Shown: one piece after another, positions 54,201 to 64,000 of the stretch
Layout: every line of letters starts with the position of its first letter
Position numbering within the stretch: the first letter of the stretch is position 1
NCBI GenBank assembly: GCA_019426215.1
Contig: CM033402.1
Coordinates: 36,630,657 to 36,694,656 of the forward strand
Direction of reading: 5' to 3'
Length of the DNA stretch: 64,000 nucleotides
Origin: Buddleja alternifolia
Lineage: Eukaryota > Streptophyta > Magnoliopsida > Lamiales > Scrophulariaceae
Notes under the pieces: model-generated
What the model was told of the DNA's origin: nothing
The model's database searches: none
What the model saw: the letters and a program-made list of their open reading frames with translations, nothing else
Made by a program: the position numbers and the translations under genes

Positions 54201-55141
54201 TTCTCTCGCCTTCCCACACACAACAATGGCAACCCACCACTTTTCGTGTAGTGCAGCTTCTGCCAACAAATCTTTCTTTCTTCTTTCTTTCTCCCTCTAT
54301 TTCTCTCTTTTTTATTATTTCCACATATCTAATTTTTACCCACTTGCGAATTGTTCAACTCCTATTTTCTTTTCATTTCTTTTCTGAATCTTACAAATTC
54401 TTTTTCCACACGTATAAGTGCATATGTCGTTCTTTTGATTGTTGTTAACATAAAAGAATAGTTATCTATTTTCTTCAAATTTCGTATGCAAGGTCTAATT
54501 TTCGATTGCACCTAGCCCTATAGTCGGGTTTCTCCTTTTTTTACCGCCGTTGTTTGCTCATCCTCCACATATTCTCTTTCTCTCCTAGTTCTCTCTATCT
54601 CTCTCGCTATATATCTTAACTCTATTTTCAACCCCTATTCTTACCTTTTTTCGTTTTTACATTCTCTTTTCTTTCTCAATTCTTTACACAGGATTACATG
54701 ATATGGGTGTGAAGGGATTTGTCGAAGGAGGGATAGCTTCTATCGTGACCCATTGCAGTACCCACTCTCTTGATTTAATCAAGAGCCATTGAAGAGTACA
54801 TCTATCGATCAAGAAGCAAAGAAAATAAAAGACGCTGCTAAAAATCATTTTCGAAAGGAGTACCGCCCCGGCTCCTCTTGGATTTTCAGTCCAGTCACAG
54901 CGTTCGAGAAACTCCCATTTCGACTATGGGAGAGGGTTAGAATATATCTTTTAGATTAGCATAGGATCTTCCCTTATCTTATATTTCCTTGAATTTATTT
55001 TCATAGTTTAGAATATCTTTCCTTATATTTATCTTTCCTTATTTATAGTTTAGATTTTACTTGTTTATAAAGTCTGTAACTCTATAAATATTTACTCTGT
55101 AATACAAGTTCCCTATTTGTTTTTCTTTAATCCAAAGATTA

Positions 55142-55461
55142 TATAATTTCTTTAATCCTTTTTATATTCCTTTTCCTTTTAGTCATCTTGTCTAGGGGTG
55201 CACTCGAACTGACCTCAAACCAAATTTGACGAGATTACTCGACTTGAGCTCTCTCTCTCTATATATATATTGGTTTGGTTATTTTTGTGTGTACTTCGAT
55301 TTATTTTAATATTGCTAGATAAACTTGCAAATGGGATCATCTAATCTAACGTAAAATTTTACTTTGTATTTCATATTATAATTTACACATGCACGTTAAA
55401 TATATATATATATATATATTATGTTTTTATATATACAATTATATATTGATGTACACCTGAC
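55142..55461. other. AT-rich intergenic DNA with TA runs
   Basis: Contains (TC)n/(TA)n at about 55250-55270 and an AT run at about 55400-55420. No gene. Confidence 0.5.
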
Positions 55462-56199
55462 CAGGGACGGATTTAGTGGGGGGGGGGGGAGGGGCTAGGG
55501 GGGCCCCGGCCCCCCCGAGACTTCAAATTTTTTCAATAGGTTATATATAATTTCAGAATATGGCCCCCTCAACAATATATTTATTCAGTTCTTTACACAT
55601 ATCAATGATACCCTTGGCCGAGTTGGTAACTGACCCACCTATTAAGAATTTCAAATGAGCAAATTTCTACAGTGCAGGGGTTCGATTCCCCCATCTTCTT
55701 TTATGCAATTTTTTTTTCTCATCCCCTTTCTCAATTAATGTCCTTATTTTGATTTTAAAAAAAGTAATTACCATTAAAAAATTATCTTTTATATATCTAT
55801 TAGGATTAGATTAATAAAGACCTTTTCTTTTAAAATTAAACTTCTCTTCTACACTTATTAAAATTAGAATTAAAATTAACAAATATTTTTTAAGAAACAT
55901 ATAAAAAAAGGATAGTTGAATTGCGGAGAAATAGATACAGAGTCTACTATAGATGAATATTATGATATTAAAAAACGTTGTGTAAAGCTTCGATAAACTT
56001 TTTTAAGAATTTCTTTATATTTCAAAACTACTATAAGTTTATTGTAAGTTAGTTTTGTTTTTCTTACACATGATAATTATTATTTTATTTATTCGTTAAA
56101 ACTAAAATAAGTTTAAATTTATATTCATATATACTGTAAAAAAAAATTACTCTAATGCACTTCGGGCCCCCCAAGAAGTCAATCCTGGATCCGTCCCTG
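55462..56199 (+). mobile_element. Non-autonomous hAT transposon with internal tRNA-like segment (second member)
   Basis: Ends CAGGGACGGATTTAG and inverted GGATCCGTCCCTG, perfect 8-bp TSD cacctgac (55454-55461 and 56200-56207). The left end has G and C homopolymers and 'cccgagacttcaaattttttc', matching the reverse complement of the right end of 8316-9112. No transposase. The tRNA-like segment is at 55611-55700. Confidence 0.9.
55611..55700 (+). other. tRNA-like segment with A box and B box inside hAT
   Basis: TGGCCGAGTTGG (55615-55626) fits the A-box consensus and GGTTCGATTCC (55679-55689) the B box, about 52 bp apart. The T-arm forms GGGG-TTCGATT-CCCC. The acceptor stem and anticodon arm are not convincing, so it is better seen as a tRNA-derived, potentially RNA polymerase III-promoting module than a tRNA gene. 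Its position matches the segment at 8880-8955. Confidence 0.7.
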
Positions 56200-56324
56200 C
56201 ACCTGACCCACCCACTTATACAATTTGAAACACGAAATAGAACTCCAAATTAGAATAGACGACTCAAACTTGCCATGTTAGCCCCCAATGCCCCTCACTT
56301 ACCTTGTCCGATATAGGTTTTTGG

Positions 56325-56440
56325 TGAAGCTCCTCCTCTTCCACCTCCACGGATATCAGATGGTGGTTGAGGGCTAGAAGATTGATTTCGTAAGGTTGTT
56401 TTAGCGTGTGTTATTTCAAGATCAACTCATTAAATCCTAT
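56325..56440 (+). pseudogene. Relic of a third DUF716 gene copy
   Basis: 'ggtgaagctcctcctcttcc' plus 'acctccac' differs by one base from the segment of the intact gene encoding the VELLLFHLHS stretch. Further on, 'gatggtggttgagggc' and 'gattgatttcgtaag...tgttatttcaagatcaactcat' align with the following 120 bp of the gene. Nothing else of the gene is left. Confidence 0.7.
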
Positions 56441-56472
56441 TAAATACTTAGGTATTATTTAAGTGAGATCGT

Positions 56473-57203
56473 TAGGGATGACAACGGGATGAGTATGAGC
56501 TGAGTATTGCAAGACTCGAATCTCACCCCGTTAAGCATTTTTAATACCCGGACCCATCCCAGCCCGGCCATTACCGACCCCGCCCTGGACCTGGCTGGTA
56601 TCCGGCGAGTCCGAGTCCTATGGTAGACTCGGTCAACTTCTACTTTTTTGATATTTTTTTGTCTATTTCTTACAAACACATTTATTTTTAATTTTTTTTA
56701 CATTTCCTAAGCTAATTTGCTATTTGAAATAGCACTTTTAGTGGATACAATTGATTGTTCTGCCTAATTTAGCTTGCAATTGAAGTTGTAAATAGTTTTC
56801 AATCTTCATTTTGTTTGTATATAACATTGTAAATAGTTTTTTTCAAATGTATGTTTACGCTGGATTATATATCATTTCTACTTTATTTTGCACTTACATG
56901 TTTTTTTAAACTAAAATTTCAACGCTCTCCTTTACTAATTTTACACCAGTACCGTATCTATACACATGCACTTATTGTATTCAATTATAATTGCACACGC
57001 ATCTAGTGTGCACCAGCCACTAGTATAAATAACTGGGGCTAGTCCGAGTTCGGGGCGGGAATCTGCTGGACCCGTTACTTGCCCGGACCTGGTCTGGTCT
57101 TGAATTTTGATACTCGGCCCCATATTTTAAGACTCATACCCGCCCCAAAACGGGACGGGTCCGGGGCGGGTACTCTCTAGACCCGAATTCATTGTCATCT
57201 CTA
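56473..57203. mobile_element. Probable hAT-type element, GC-rich ends, 731 bp
   Basis: Left end TAGGGATGACAACGGG and inverted right end TAGAGATGACAATGAATTCG, with GC-rich subterminal parts (ccggacc, cgggacggg motifs). Flanking octamers gagatcgt (56465-56472) and tagatcgt (57204-57211) match at seven of eight bases. The AT-rich core has no coding potential. Confidence 0.7.
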
Positions 57204-57750
57204 TAGATCGTCAATGTTATATTGCGCATTATGATGTCATTATTTAATATCTATAACTTCATCATGATATTCTCATTTGACATAAGAGCATCACATGAAA
57301 TTCCTGTAGAGATGTCTAGTTTGCATAGTAGATCTCTGATTAAATTTGAAACATATCTCTGCTATATATATACCACCATTTTTTTACCACTGTTATGTTT
57401 TTTCACATCCCCAATTAATTTAGAAATTATTAATGTATTAAATTCTATAAATTAATTCATTACAATAATTCATTTTCAAAATTGTGGGAGATCATGAAAA
57501 ATTGATGGTATAAAAAATACTGATATAGAGCATTGGTCATATAAAATTTGAAATTAAAAGTTAAAACCACAAAAAAGAAAAGCAGTTTCAAGTAGAAATA
57601 ACCAATGGAGAAATACCCATGGTCTTATTTTGGAACCACAAAAAGTATATTAAATATTGTAAGTCTGATGATAGACAAGAAAAATAATAACAATTATATT
57701 CTCAATAGAGACATAAAAAAAAAAATCTTACATATTTTCCTTAATTGTGA
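57204..57750. other. Intergenic DNA, block B, 3' of the small membrane protein gene
   Basis: From about 57620 it matches 43555-43681 of block A (ttttggaaccacaaaaagta). No gene seen before that. Confidence 0.55.
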
Positions 57751-58140
57751 TCATCGTCTACGACTAAACAAGGGAAACCACCTTTCGTGTAAATAATTAT
57801 GATGAACTATCATGAACATGAGGAACACTAGAAGAAGGGCGACCCCAAGCGGAGACCCTCCGACCCTATGAAGTGAATCCTTCTCGGGTAACGACATAGC
57901 GAAAGGGAAACGTTCCCGATCATCGGATAACCAATGAACTATAAGCAAAAGAATTATTGGAAAAACCATGAGACTTAGCTTGATTTGATCCATCAAGTCC
58001 CCAAACATGTAGTCATAGTTTATGTACCAAGTGAAGAACAAGAAGAGGAAGATTATGGCTAGAAAGAATACAAAGTGGATTGGGAATGAGAGATATTGGA
58101 GGTATTCATGATAGTAAGATGAGTTGTAATGTCTAGCCAT
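57751..58140 (-). CDS. Small three-span membrane protein, copy B
   Basis: 129 residues, same length and architecture as copy A at 43682-44071. Begins 'MARHYNSSYYHEYLQYLSFP' and ends 'ERWFPLFSRRR'. The 15 differences are concentrated in the membrane spans (for example T21I, L23F, S60F, G112V) while the 'DRERFPFAMSLP' and 'KDSLHRVGGSPLGVAL' stretches are kept. That pattern, with no stop or indel, suggests both copies have stayed under constraint, in contrast to the neighbouring DUF716 duplicate. A TATA box lies 39 bp upstream. Confidence 0.85.
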   Translation of the reverse strand: MARHYNSSYYHEYLQYLSFPIHFVFFLAIIFLFLFFTWYINYDYMFGDLMDQIKLSLMVFPIILLLIVHWLSDDRERFPFAMSLPEKDSLHRVGGSPLGVALLLVFLMFMIVHHNYLHERWFPLFSRRR

Positions 58141-58178
58141 GTTGTGAATGCATTAGAGAGTTGGGCAAGATGGAGTCT

Positions 58179-58186
58179 TATTTATA
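58179..58186 (-). promoter_or_regulatory. TATA box of small membrane protein gene B
   Basis: TATAAATA on the minus strand, conserved in position and context with copy A. Confidence 0.65.
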
Positions 58187-58605
58187 GGAGCTTTATGTAT
58201 TAGAGTGAAAGAGAGACAAAAGTAAAAAGGTATTGGAATTTATTCTTGAATCAACTAGGGTTTGCTTTAACTTGAAAACAAAAATGATAAAGAAACATAG
58301 TTTGTACAAATCACATAATAAATGTAGAGTCAGTTGTCTATGATTGTAATTGTTGAGTCAGTTGTCCTGTAATTATAGTCACCTCTTCTATAACTGAAGT
58401 GAGATCAAGGATTCGGTTTATTCGGGTTTGCTTTGGAATTTTTCATGAACTAAGATATTAGCAAGCGATATAACGTTTTTTCTTTGGTTTTTTTTTTTTT
58501 TTTGGTAAGTAACATTTTTTCTTTGTGATTAATCATTTTTCTTGAAATGTACATTGGTTAATTAACTAGTGTAATTTATTGGGCGGGTAATTAGCTTAGA
58601 TTCAT

Positions 58606-58990
58606 CCAAACTTTGCTCTTACGCGGGTTCTGGTAATTAGCCATATGTGTCATAGAAGTCACTTGGGGCAAGAGGGAAACTTATTTATAGGAGCTTTGTT
58701 AGAGTGAAAGAGAGGAAAGCAAAAGGATATTGGAAAATAATTTTTGAATTACCTATAGTCTGCTTGTAACTTCAAAAAGAAAAATGATAAAGTAACGTAA
58801 TTCGAACTAATCACATGGTAAATATAGATTCAATTGTCCTATAACTTTAGTGGGGTTGGTTAAATTGGATTTGCGTCAGAATTTTTTTTTAATTGAAGAT
58901 GTTAACATGTGATATAACACTTTCTTTATGATTAATAATTTTTGAAATGTACATTAATTATATAATTACTGTGATTTATTCATCATGTGA
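58606..58990 (-). promoter_or_regulatory. Orphan promoter duplicate, block B
   Basis: 'ggggcaagagggaaacttatttatagg' region (TATA in reverse at 58682-58689) repeats the promoter of copy B and matches the orphan unit at 45842-45849. No ORF follows it. It includes the empty sites corresponding to the insertions at 46006 and 46470. Confidence 0.6.
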
Positions 58991-59180
58991 TTGGCTTATA
59001 TAAAACCTAGCTAGAATTTCCTTTTCTTGGAGTATTAATATAATGTTGTTTCTCCTAATAACTTTGCTCTTAGGCCGGTGAATGACTAGGACTTTATGGT
59101 ACAAAATCACATAGACGTTAGCATGATTAGCATTGAGAACAATATAGTGAAGTTTTTGAGTTAGATTAATAATTAGAAAC

Positions 59181-59517
59181 ATATCTATTCTCTAATTCAA
59201 TTCAAAGTAGGATTATCTATTAACTTGGATGCCAAAATTGAAGCAAAGACTTTTCAAGATCCTACTTTTTCCAAAAAGTTATCAAAAGGAGGAATATCCT
59301 TCCAATCCTATTTCAAAATTCTCGGGAAATATTGTAATTAGTTCTTATCATTTCTGTACTACACGATTGTATAGCATAGATCTCCTGCTACAGGAACATA
59401 TATACAGCAAATACATAATTTATTTCGTATATATTTACACAATGAATGTTTCTCAAATGGATTATCTTTTTAAATATAAAGTTGATTTAAATAATATACA
59501 CTCGCCGTACAAACATA
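59181..59517. other. AT-rich intergenic DNA right of block B
   Basis: No gene, no repeat recognised. Confidence 0.45.
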
Positions 59518-60123
59518 TCATAAAATATAACCAACACTCACTGCTATAATAGGTATTACACGAATTTACCCTCTTATAATTGAAATTACAAATACCTAAC
59601 CCACTATAATTGAAAATTACATTTACCCCTCTAATATAAGTTTTTTGATGGCGTCATCGTATGAACTTCCAAAAATCGCCTCTTTCCAAACGTTGTTTAG
59701 GAAAAATTACACCAACCTCCCCTGTTATATGTTTGAAATCACACAAATCTCCCTTGTTATAATGAACTTCTTACAATCACCCTTCTATGTATTAAAATTT
59801 TTTTACAATTTAACCCATAAAAACTTTATAATTAGCCCCCATAGGGGGTGTTGGTAATTTCAAAAATAAGAGGGGGTTTTTGGGTAATTACACATTATAA
59901 GAGGGGGTATGGTCGTAATAAAAATATTATTCCATCCTTTTTTTTTAATGATTTAAGTGAAGGGCAAAAATGTCATTTAGTACTGTTTGACCATTGATCG
60001 AGGGTTTCCAGGGAGGTAAATATAATTTCAATTATAGTAGGTTACATATTTGCAATTTCAATTATACAAGGATAAATTTGTGTAATTACCTATTATATTA
60101 GTGAATGTTGGTGTAATTTTCCT
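59518..60123. mobile_element. Nested MITE pair with long inverted repeats
   Basis: The outer arms pair over about 90 bp: 'aggtattacacgaattta' on the left against the inverse of 'aatttgtgtaattacct' on the right, continuing through 'ttataattgaaatta'. Inside (about 59700-59935) lies a second hairpin with arms 'aaaattacaccaacctcccc' and 'gggggtatggtcgtaata'. Boundaries and TSD are approximate (tatcataaa versus tattataaa at the edges). Confidence 0.65.
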
Positions 60124-61447
60124 ATTATAAAATTAAAAATAAGAAATAAACATAAGGTAGGAAATGAATTAGAACATGCTCCATAGAACCGACCATGGAC
60201 AACATTATCGGGAATTGGGAATAATATTATAGAAAAAGTTTAGAGTATTTTATCAAAAAAATAAAAAAAGAAAAAGTTTAGAGTATATTGAGGGCAAAGT
60301 GGAACATTATCGGGGGAAAAAGGACTAGAGAGAATTTTTGGGTCCATGTCACCTTTACAAACCTTTATTAATATATTCTTCGATTTTTGTTTGGTACATA
60401 CAGAATTACTCTTTGAATAAATTAAGAGATAATTACATTGATTTTCCGGGAACTATAGACATTTGACTTCGATATTCTTTATATTTAATAAGCTGACGCG
60501 GACTTCAGCTCTTTTAATATTTTCATTATATGTTACTTATTAAAGACTAACATATCTTGAACTTTTGAGATACACGAGTTACTATCCCATAAATAAAAAA
60601 ATAAAATTATAACTTAATGAAAGCTCAAAACTCAATTAATAGCACAACCAATATACTATGTTTTGCTTGAAGCTGACCTTAATTAAAAATAAATAAATAA
60701 GAAAATTCAAGTTATCACCATAAATCCTTGAATTTTGAACATGAAATTATAAAAAATACAAAACGAAAAAAGGTACTTAAAATTTTTATTGAAGATTGCC
60801 ATAAAAATAAGAAAGCATTGCAATAGAGTAGCACAACTAAAATATGACCATATTTTTTTCATGAAATTTAGCGTAATTGAATCATTGGGAAGTTAAGATT
60901 AACATATTTAACTAATATTTTTTGGGTCATAAAAGAATTCAATACTAAATTAGGTTTTTTTTTATTAATTTAAAGTTTAGGGGCCTTAAGTTAAATTTCT
61001 AAAACATTTTTGATTCGATATGCTTTATTTTTTTATAGCTATGCCATTTAATGATGTTTTACAAATTTTCATTCTCCAACAAATTATTTGGTGCATTCAA
61101 CTTCTTTTTTTTTTAGCTCAAATGTGAAGTGCATTTTATCTTTGATTTAAATTTAGTGAAAATTTGAATGAGAATCACTCCATGCCAATATACCAAACAT
61201 GATAGTTCAAGGGGGAGGCTGATGCGCAATTCTCCAAATATACTAATATATACTTTTCATTTACTTTCACTTCATATATAATTTCACTAACTAGAACAAT
61301 ATGATATAATGTTTGGATATTTTTCAATCAATAAGTCTATTTGGATGAATTTTTCAAAATGAACATTTCAAATAAGCGTTTTTAGAAATTTCGAGTTTTT
61401 CTTCTAAGTCGAATACTATTATTTAAAAACATTGGTGTTTAAATAAT
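60124..61447. other. AT-rich intergenic DNA, no gene seen
   Basis: Only short chance frames, and a duplicated 'aaaaagtttagagtat' at about 60230 and 60270. Confidence 0.5.
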
Positions 61448-62182
61448 GAGACAATATCACTAATAGTCCTTGACGTGTTAAATTTATATCAATTTGGTCC
61501 CTAAAATATTTTTGTTACGCTATCGTCCCTAATGTTATAATTTCATCTCACTTTAGTCTTTTCCGGCAGGTTTTGACCGGAAGTATCAATTTTGAAGGGG
61601 TAAAATCGTCAGATCCTATTTTCTTCTCTCACTTTGGTCCCTTTTTTTGATTTATCATGTAGTTAGTTGAGTTCAACTAAAAAAAAAAGAGGGGGGGGGC
61701 TTCTATGTAAAATGTATGGAATATATATTTTAAAAAATGTTATATCATGGCTAACTGCACTGTTATGTAATCGAGTTTTGATAGAATAAACTAAACATTT
61801 TTATAAATATTTATTACTTAAATCTAATTAATTGCATTTAGTGCATTAATTTCTTTTATAAAAAGCAAAGGATAAGTATCACCAATAAAAGCACAAAGAA
61901 ATTAATACAGTAAATGCAATTGATTAAATTTAAGTAATAAATATTTATCATACAAAAATGTTTTGGGGGGACAAAAATGTAAAAAAAGAAAGAACCAACG
62001 TGAGATAGGAAAACACGATCAGACGATTTTACCCCTGAAAATTGATACTTCCAGCCAAAACCTGCCAGAAATGACCAAAGTGAGACAAAATTATAACATT
62101 AGACGGTAACGTAACCGAAAATACTTTAGGGATTAAAGTGATACAAATTTGACACTTTAAGAACTATTAGTGACATTATTCC
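61448..62182. mobile_element. Long-hairpin DNA element (MULE-like), 735 bp
   Basis: The left 200 bp ('tcactaatagtccttgacgt', 'ccctaatgttataatttcat', 'ggtaaaatcgtcagatc') is matched in inverse by the right 200 bp ('gattttacccctgaaaattg', 'gtgagacaaaattataacat'). A second inverted pair inside (61795-61850 versus 61895-61965, 'taaatatttattacttaaat') extends the hairpin almost to the centre. Edge sequences ttaaataat and taaattaat may be a decayed 9-bp TSD. Confidence 0.7.
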
Positions 62183-62591
62183 TAAATTAATTTTAGATGA
62201 TACATCAAATATTTCTCTTAAAAAGATCTTAGGACAAAAGAAAGTATATGCAATAATAACATACTATAGGTTGAATAAACATCAGAAAATATGCCGCACA
62301 TTGTTATTCGTGTTTTATTGCAATTTGCAACTACCTAATTCTATTTGTTAAACAACACTATCAAAATACCTTTGTAAATGCGTCGGAGATTTGGTCAAAT
62401 TTGCCAATAATACACCACAGCATGGCAGTGTTTTGAAAGTCGGATCGGACAGCAAATCGAAAAAGTGATCTGGTCACGGGTCACGGGTTCAACCGGGGTT
62501 GAACCGGTGACGTCATAATTATGCAATAAATAATAATTAATATACTATTAAATATATAAAATATGAAAATATGAAAAAAAAAATGTATTTC
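62183..62591. repeat. Fragment with gtcggatcgg / accggtgacgtcataa motifs
   Basis: 'gtgttttgaaagtcggatcgg' (62430 on) followed by 'gggttcaaccggggttgaac' and 'ccggtgacgtcataattatg' looks like one end of a DNA transposon. The opposite end is not in view because the gypsy LTR starts at 62592. Confidence 0.4.
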
Positions 62592-64000
62592 TGATAAGAG
62601 GTGTTTTTACGTGTTTTTAAGACCGTAATTCTTATGATTTGGATTCATTTATTGCTTAAATCATGTCACATTTGCATTTAACAGATGTGTTAAGTGAATA
62701 CAGGTAATAAATGAGAATACATGAAGAAAAGGGAAGAAAAACGATGTACAAAACAAGTTCAAGCATGTTTTTCAACACCTAGGCGGTTTATGCATCTCCT
62801 ACCACATTCGAGCGATAATTCTGTACATTTCGAGACCCACTTAGACAAAGTTTCCTTCTACAAAGTTTTCGATGTATGTCTTAGCTTCAAATGGGAACTT
62901 GAAACATCCAAATCGGAGGTCTATAGAGATAATTGTGAAGGAAATACGATTGCTGCGCCGAACAGAGAAGTACATGTGCCAGGATACGCCCCAACGCCTT
63001 CCTAGTCATGCCTAGGCATGGATAGTCCGAATGTTACTCCTTTTTAGCCTAAATTCCAGCATTATATGATGGGTAAGAATCACTTTTGGCCATAATTCAG
63101 CACATGTGTTGAGGGGTTGTCATAAGTGTGTTTCTTGGTAAATTTACTTTATGGGCGCCAAATCAGAAACAACCTCCATATTGACACGTAATTTAGGTAT
63201 ACTTAGAGACCGAATTGGACAAAATTTCTTCTGGAAAGTTGTAAATCTATGTGTTATCTGAACATGGGGACTTTAATCATCCAATTTGGAGATCTGTGGA
63301 GAATTTTATGAGGAAAATACTAAGACTGCGCTGGAAAGCAAGAAAATGGCAGCATGCATGTGTTTTGTTGAAGTTTTCACATGGTTATGCTTGGTGGAAT
63401 TCTTAAGGGCAGAAAGTTTAGCATTTTTTAGCTGGTTGGAATCTTAAAAGCCAAACTTTAAGCATCACCTTAGGTGGAATTCTCATTGGGAAACTTTAAT
63501 GGAAATTCTTAATGCATACTTTAGTGGAATTTTGGCTATAAAAGGAGGGGGAACTCATACTCTTCATCATTCACTATCAATTTCAGATTCTTAGAGGAGA
63601 GGTGGGCAGCCCCTAATCTGATTTCTCCACCATTCATCACCATTCTTCATCACTCTTGGAGGGGAAAACTAGAGGAAGGAAAAGAGCTTGGGGATTGAAG
63701 GCTCAACTTCAAGATCCATCATTATTCACTTTTGAGGGAGTTTTTATAGCTTTTCATTTCAATTATGTCTATGAACATGTGTATTAATTCATTTATGTTT
63801 TTCATATTATCCATTATGAACTAAATTCATAAGACTAAGGCCATGTAAGGCCAAATTGTGATATATGCTTATAATAGATGATTGTTAAGGTTGTTCTTAT
63901 ATTGTTATGTGATGTGAATTTGTGTTTTTGCCTATCTTGCATATACTTGATCACTATATGTTAGAATCTTATGCCTAGGTTAATATTTCGGGAGAAAATT
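62592..64000 (+). mobile_element. Ty3-gypsy LTR, truncated by the window end
   Basis: Starts TGATAAGAGGTGTTTTTACG, the same class of start as the LTRs at 10980 and (minus) 3913. A TATA-like 'ggctataaaagg' lies near 63533, and leader text resembling the 10980 LTR follows ('tgcatatacttgatcactatatgtt' versus 'gcatatgcttgatcaccatgtgtt'). The 3' end is outside the window, so solo or full-length status cannot be told. The 94-codon frame at 62721 is chance. Confidence 0.65.

Larger units (their letters stand above)
53824..55135 (+). mobile_element. TRIM-type miniature LTR retrotransposon, 1.3 kb
   Basis: 5' LTR 53824-53995 (TGTTATAATATATC...ATCTAACA) and 3' LTR about 54937-55135 (TTAGAATATATC... 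AATCCAA). The PBS tggtatcaagct follows the 5' LTR directly and the purine tract atgggagaggg precedes the 3' LTR. Flanks agatta match on both sides (53818-53823 and 55136-55141). The interior of about 940 bp has no gag-pol. Block A has no insert at the matching place (near 42640-42660). It must use proteins from other elements. Confidence 0.88.

Noticed and set aside
62480..62515. B-box-like 'gggttcaaccggggttgaac'
   Set aside because: It is a palindromic part of a DNA-element end with no A box at the right distance.

Overview
The window is nuclear DNA from a flowering plant, almost certainly a eudicot. It shows AT-rich intergenic DNA, a host gene split by GT-AG introns, and Ty1-copia, Ty3-gypsy, LINE, hAT, CACTA and Mutator-like elements, many flanked by target-site duplications (TSDs). 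I see no rRNA gene, no genuine tRNA gene, no CRISPR array and nothing bacterial. I cannot name the species; an asterid is a guess.

Host genes are few. (1) A seven-exon cation diffusion facilitator of the manganese group, recognisable as MTP8 (18969-24932, +), encodes 414 residues with both DxxxD metal-site motifs; its introns hold at least four DNA transposons. (2) An intact single-exon DUF716/TMEM45-type membrane protein gene (41608-42492, +). (3) Two near-identical genes for a 129-residue three-span membrane protein of unknown function (43682-44071, - and 57751-58140, -). (4) A frameshifted second DUF716 copy (52774-53613) and a short relic of a third (about 56325-56440).

Layout. 0-2.4 kb: a CACTA miniature element and AT-rich DNA. 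2.4-5.0 kb: a minus-strand gypsy solo LTR and a LINE remnant. 6.0-7.7 kb: a small two-LTR element. 7.8-11 kb: LINE fragments interrupted by an hAT element and miniature elements. 11-12.4 kb: a gypsy solo LTR. 12.46-17.33 kb: a LINE bounded at both ends by an 11-bp TSD but broken inside. 17.5-25 kb: MITEs and MTP8. 26.4-39.35 kb: a Sirevirus-like copia element on the minus strand, with a second copia element on the plus strand nested in an extra ORF downstream of its pol. 41.1-59.2 kb: a tandem duplication of the DUF716 plus small-membrane-protein unit. 59.5-62.2 kb: two hairpin-like DNA elements. 62.6 kb to the end: a gypsy LTR running off the window.

The duplication at 41-59 kb is the most informative part. 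Copy A carries two Mutator-like MITEs and a 5.6-kb copia element that copy B lacks. Copy B carries a TRIM-type mini retrotransposon that copy A lacks. The paralogous empty sites therefore confirm the insertion boundaries and date the insertions after the duplication. The other unusual item is an hAT family with two members in the window (8316-9112 and 55462-56199); both have a tRNA-like segment with A-box and B-box matches at the same internal position and orientation.
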